Assembly: GCA_025506515.1 (NCBI GenBank)
Contig: JACCIX010000524.1
Coordinates: forward strand, 83,579 to 147,578
From: Flaveria trinervia
Taxonomy: Eukaryota; Streptophyta; Magnoliopsida; Asterales; Asteraceae
DNA length: 64,000 nt
Direction: 5' to 3'
Shown: positions 61,473-64,000 of the stretch, piece after piece
Numbering within the stretch: the first letter of the stretch is position 1
Layout of the letters: each line of letters starts with the position of its first letter
Translations under genes and position numbers: made by a program
Notes under the pieces: model-generated
The model's database searches: none
Seen by the model: the letters and a program-made list of their open reading frames with translations, nothing else
Told to the model about the DNA's origin: nothing

Positions 61473-63319
61473 TGTAATACCCGGTTATTCTTTTAAAAGA
61501 AGGATAATAATGAAGAATAAAAGAAGAAAAAATCAATAAACCCAAGTTGAAGGGTTAAAAATGTAAAAGGGGATAAAAAGTACAAAAAGTTGGTGTATAG
61601 GTGGGCATGGCCACCCATCCTTTCTTCACATCACTTTTTCATTTCGGATTAGAGAGAGAGAGAGAGCAGAAGAAACTCTCGGTTGAAGAAGAAGAAGAAG
61701 ATGATTGAATTCAAGGTAAGAATTTGAAGTTTTTATGTGTTTGTGATGGGTTTTGTCTCAGTTATATGCTCATATGCTTATGTGTTGTGTGTGTGTTCGT
61801 GTGTGTGTGTGTTTGGTGGGTTTTCTAGGTGTTTGAACTCATTTGCATACGGGTTAGAAGGAAGATACACCCACAGTTGCACCAGGTGAGTTTCTAGACC
61901 CCGATTTTACTTGTTTTAAACTCTCTTTTGGGGCTGAAAATGTATTAAACGATTTTACAATGTTTATGTATGTATACCCATATGTATTATGCATGTTTGA
62001 TGATGTTTCTTAGATGCTTTTAAGTTGTTCATGCTTAGAATAGCCTTGGTGAGCTTAGAACAATTAGGCTTGATGATTGGTTCGAAAATATCCTAGAAAT
62101 ATGTTGAACAGAAGGCTCATGCGCCTAAGTAAGTCCATGCGCCTGGAATTTGCCTTAGAAATGTTTAACTGTAACCCATTCGCTTGAACAGTGCCCTCAT
62201 GCGCCTAAATATTAGTCGGATGACCAAGTGTAGGACCATGCACCCCAATAGTGTCCATGCATCCGAATGGCCATGCGCCTAAATGTCCATGCGCCTAAGT
62301 GTCCATATGCCTGAATAGTGTCCATGCACCCGAATAGCTCATGCGCCTAAGTGTTAAAACAGTTAAGTGTAGGCTGATGCACCTGCATAGTGATGAAGCG
62401 CCCAAACAGGGCTCATGCGCCCAAATAGTGTCAAAGCGCCTAAACACTTAGAATTTATTACAAAATTTTTGGGAGTCTGTGCTTTTAGGGTTTTGACCGA
62501 AGTTTGACTAGGGCTTATTAATGATGGGTTCCATGCATTACTATGATTACCTTATGATTGTTCCTTATTATTAATAATGTTATTATGATTATTATTACTA
62601 TTAGTAACTAACTTTACGTGGTGTGTTTATTATAGTAACGTAAAGTATTACCGGTAATAATAAAGTGAAAGAGCAATAAGAAGAGAAGTGGAACTTAATT
62701 AAAATGTTAACAAGTCTTGCAAGCTTATAGGAGGGAGATGACTATAAGGTCGTTAGCTCAACGGTGATGCGGGCTAGCTACCCTAAGATGCACACGGGGC
62801 CAGTCAATTGAGATTAGCGGACCTTTACAGCGTACCCTAGGTGTTTGGGCCAACATTGTATACAATATATAAAGCCCCTTGTGAGAACAGAGGGCCCAAC
62901 ACCATTTCCCCCGCGCATATAGTTTAGGGTATTGCTCATTGGTCCATACAAATAGTGAAAGATAAAGATAAAAGAGAACAGAATAAACAAGGCATACAAC
63001 AAAGAGAAAAGCATTATCTGGTTGTGTTGTAATGCGTGCTCACATATAAAAAAGATGATTTTCATAGAAAGAGTATTTTCATATGTATACATTACAAAAA
63101 GTATTTTATTACTTTAAAACTAGAACTCACTCAACAACGCTGACTTTTATACATTTTCAGTTGGTAGGTAATTATTGCTGAGGATGGCACGAGGGTGAAG
63201 CTACTCGGCAGGAAAAACTAACATCCATTCATGCTTGTTATTGTTATTGTTTTGTAATGCAGTTAAACAACTCTTTTGTAATCGATTAAACAATAGTGTA
63301 TTCCTCAACAACAGTGTAA
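61473..63319 (+). mobile_element. Gypsy LTR (G family), 3' end cut off
   Basis: TGTAATACCCGG start, GA-rich leader near 61650, donor-like CAAG/GTAAG near 61714, motif array 62115-62450, acceptor-like TTTTCAG near 63163. The 22-bp repeats are missing (62870-62910). The last about 250 bases are replaced by a C2-type LTR at 63320. Confidence 0.85.
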
Positions 63320-63681
63320 TGCCGGATCGTTGAAGGGTGCTAAGTTACAACACAACAACACAAAGAGGAGATAACTAACTTAATCAAACAGTAAACTGGA
63401 TTAACCAAGGTAAGACACTAAGAACACAAGTAATGAAAGAGACAGAACACAACAACACAAGTATATGGTTTTCAAGAATGCAGTATATGCTTTCTCTATG
63501 TTCTATTACAAGTGTTACAAAGCATACTTCAAAGACACAAGAACATGAGATACTTATACTTATCCTATAGCCGGCTATACTTTGAAAGCCAGCTGGATAC
63601 AACTAACTAGACACAAACAAAATCAATTGTAGAGTCAAAAGACAGATTGCCTTTTGACTAGTGACTATGACATGCCATAGC
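63320..63681 (-). mobile_element. C2-type copia LTR fragment
   Basis: TGCCGGATCGTTGAAGG and following match the C2 LTR (37659 onward) in the same orientation. No primer site lies to its left, so it is the end of a 3' or solo LTR. It is broken at CATAGC by the next LTR. Confidence 0.8.
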
Positions 63682-64000
63682 TGTCACACCCCCAAACCAC
63701 GGGGGTTTCCCGCGGGGCGCGAACGTCATGGTTTCATAGTCACTGATCGACCACTACATGGTTTTGTAAAACATACGTCTCAAAATAAGTTTAAGGTACA
63801 TCATTGTTCAGAGTTAAATTTGCGGAAGCAATAGTAATAAGGTACATTGTTTTCAAAACATGACATATATGAAAATGAACGTCCCAAAACAGCATGAAGG
63901 GTCCTAAACATGAAATGACCCATGCTAGCTTAACTGGTTGCATCTTTCAATTACCTGAGAAAACATGCATGAAAAATGTCAACATAATGTTGGTGAGTTC
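63682..64000 (-). mobile_element. LTR of a third family, running off the right edge
   Basis: It begins TGTCACACCCCC (so ends GGGGGTGTGACA on the minus strand), inserted in the C2-type LTR. On the minus strand it has AACTCACCAACATTATGTTG followed by a T-rich tract and CAG near 63952-64000. The rest lies outside the window. Confidence 0.75.

Overview
This window is nuclear DNA of a dicot plant. The long Ty3/gypsy and Ty1/copia nests, initiator-Met-tRNA primer sites, a Helitron end, MITEs and a many-exon gene show this. The style of the LTRs suggests Asteraceae, but that is recall, not proof. There is no bacterial operon, CRISPR array or rRNA. Only one essentially complete host gene is present; nearly everything else is transposable elements nested in one another. 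Layout: 1-4324 is the 5' part of a minus-strand copia element (C1) running off the left edge. 4325-5727 is AT-rich and holds a Helitron 3' end and a repeat copied twice more in the window. 5728-23085 is a gypsy element (G1) split inside its reverse transcriptase by a second gypsy element (G2, 10332-18582, 5-bp target duplication CAGGG). 23086-28757 is a plus-strand copy of the 3' end of the host gene, itself carrying a solo gypsy LTR and a MITE. 28758-38381 is a truncated minus-strand copia element (C2) split by a third gypsy element (G3, 29198-37298, target duplication AGTTT). 38538-41125 is the inverted partner of the 23-28.8 kb arm, and 40158-47285 is the host gene on the minus strand. 47542-47880 is its promoter repeat and a Helitron end. 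48291-53187 is a complete but mutated copia element (C3, target duplication ATAAC). 54914-60404 is a 5.5-kb solo LTR (target duplication GCTTC) with an internal 2.4-kb tandem duplication, sitting inside an exon of an unidentified minus-strand gene. 60835-61472 is a further copy of the host gene's promoter and first exon, and 61473-64000 is a stack of three LTR fragments from three families. The host gene encodes a nucleolar MIF4G/MA3 protein of the NOM1 (yeast Sgd1) family, expected to act in small-subunit rRNA processing. Its 15 exons can be joined with canonical GT-AG sites, but the coding exons sum to 2381 nt, one short of a multiple of three, because of a 1-nt deletion in a conserved N-terminal motif. 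The locus appears to be a broken inverted array. A plus-strand gene copy (5.5-28.8 kb) faces the minus-strand gene (38.5-47.8 kb) tail to tail, and a third promoter copy (60.8 kb, plus) lies head to head with it. The body of the plus-strand copy is missing, and mosaic element G1 lies in its place with unlike LTRs and unlike target-site flanks, as recombination between two separate gypsy insertions would leave. No gene cluster suggestive of a new enzymatic or defence system was seen. The most unusual signals are in the LTRs: conserved splice-like leader exons, a shared branchpoint-hairpin-acceptor motif in three LTR families, and dense arrays of short GC-rich motifs in otherwise AT-rich DNA.
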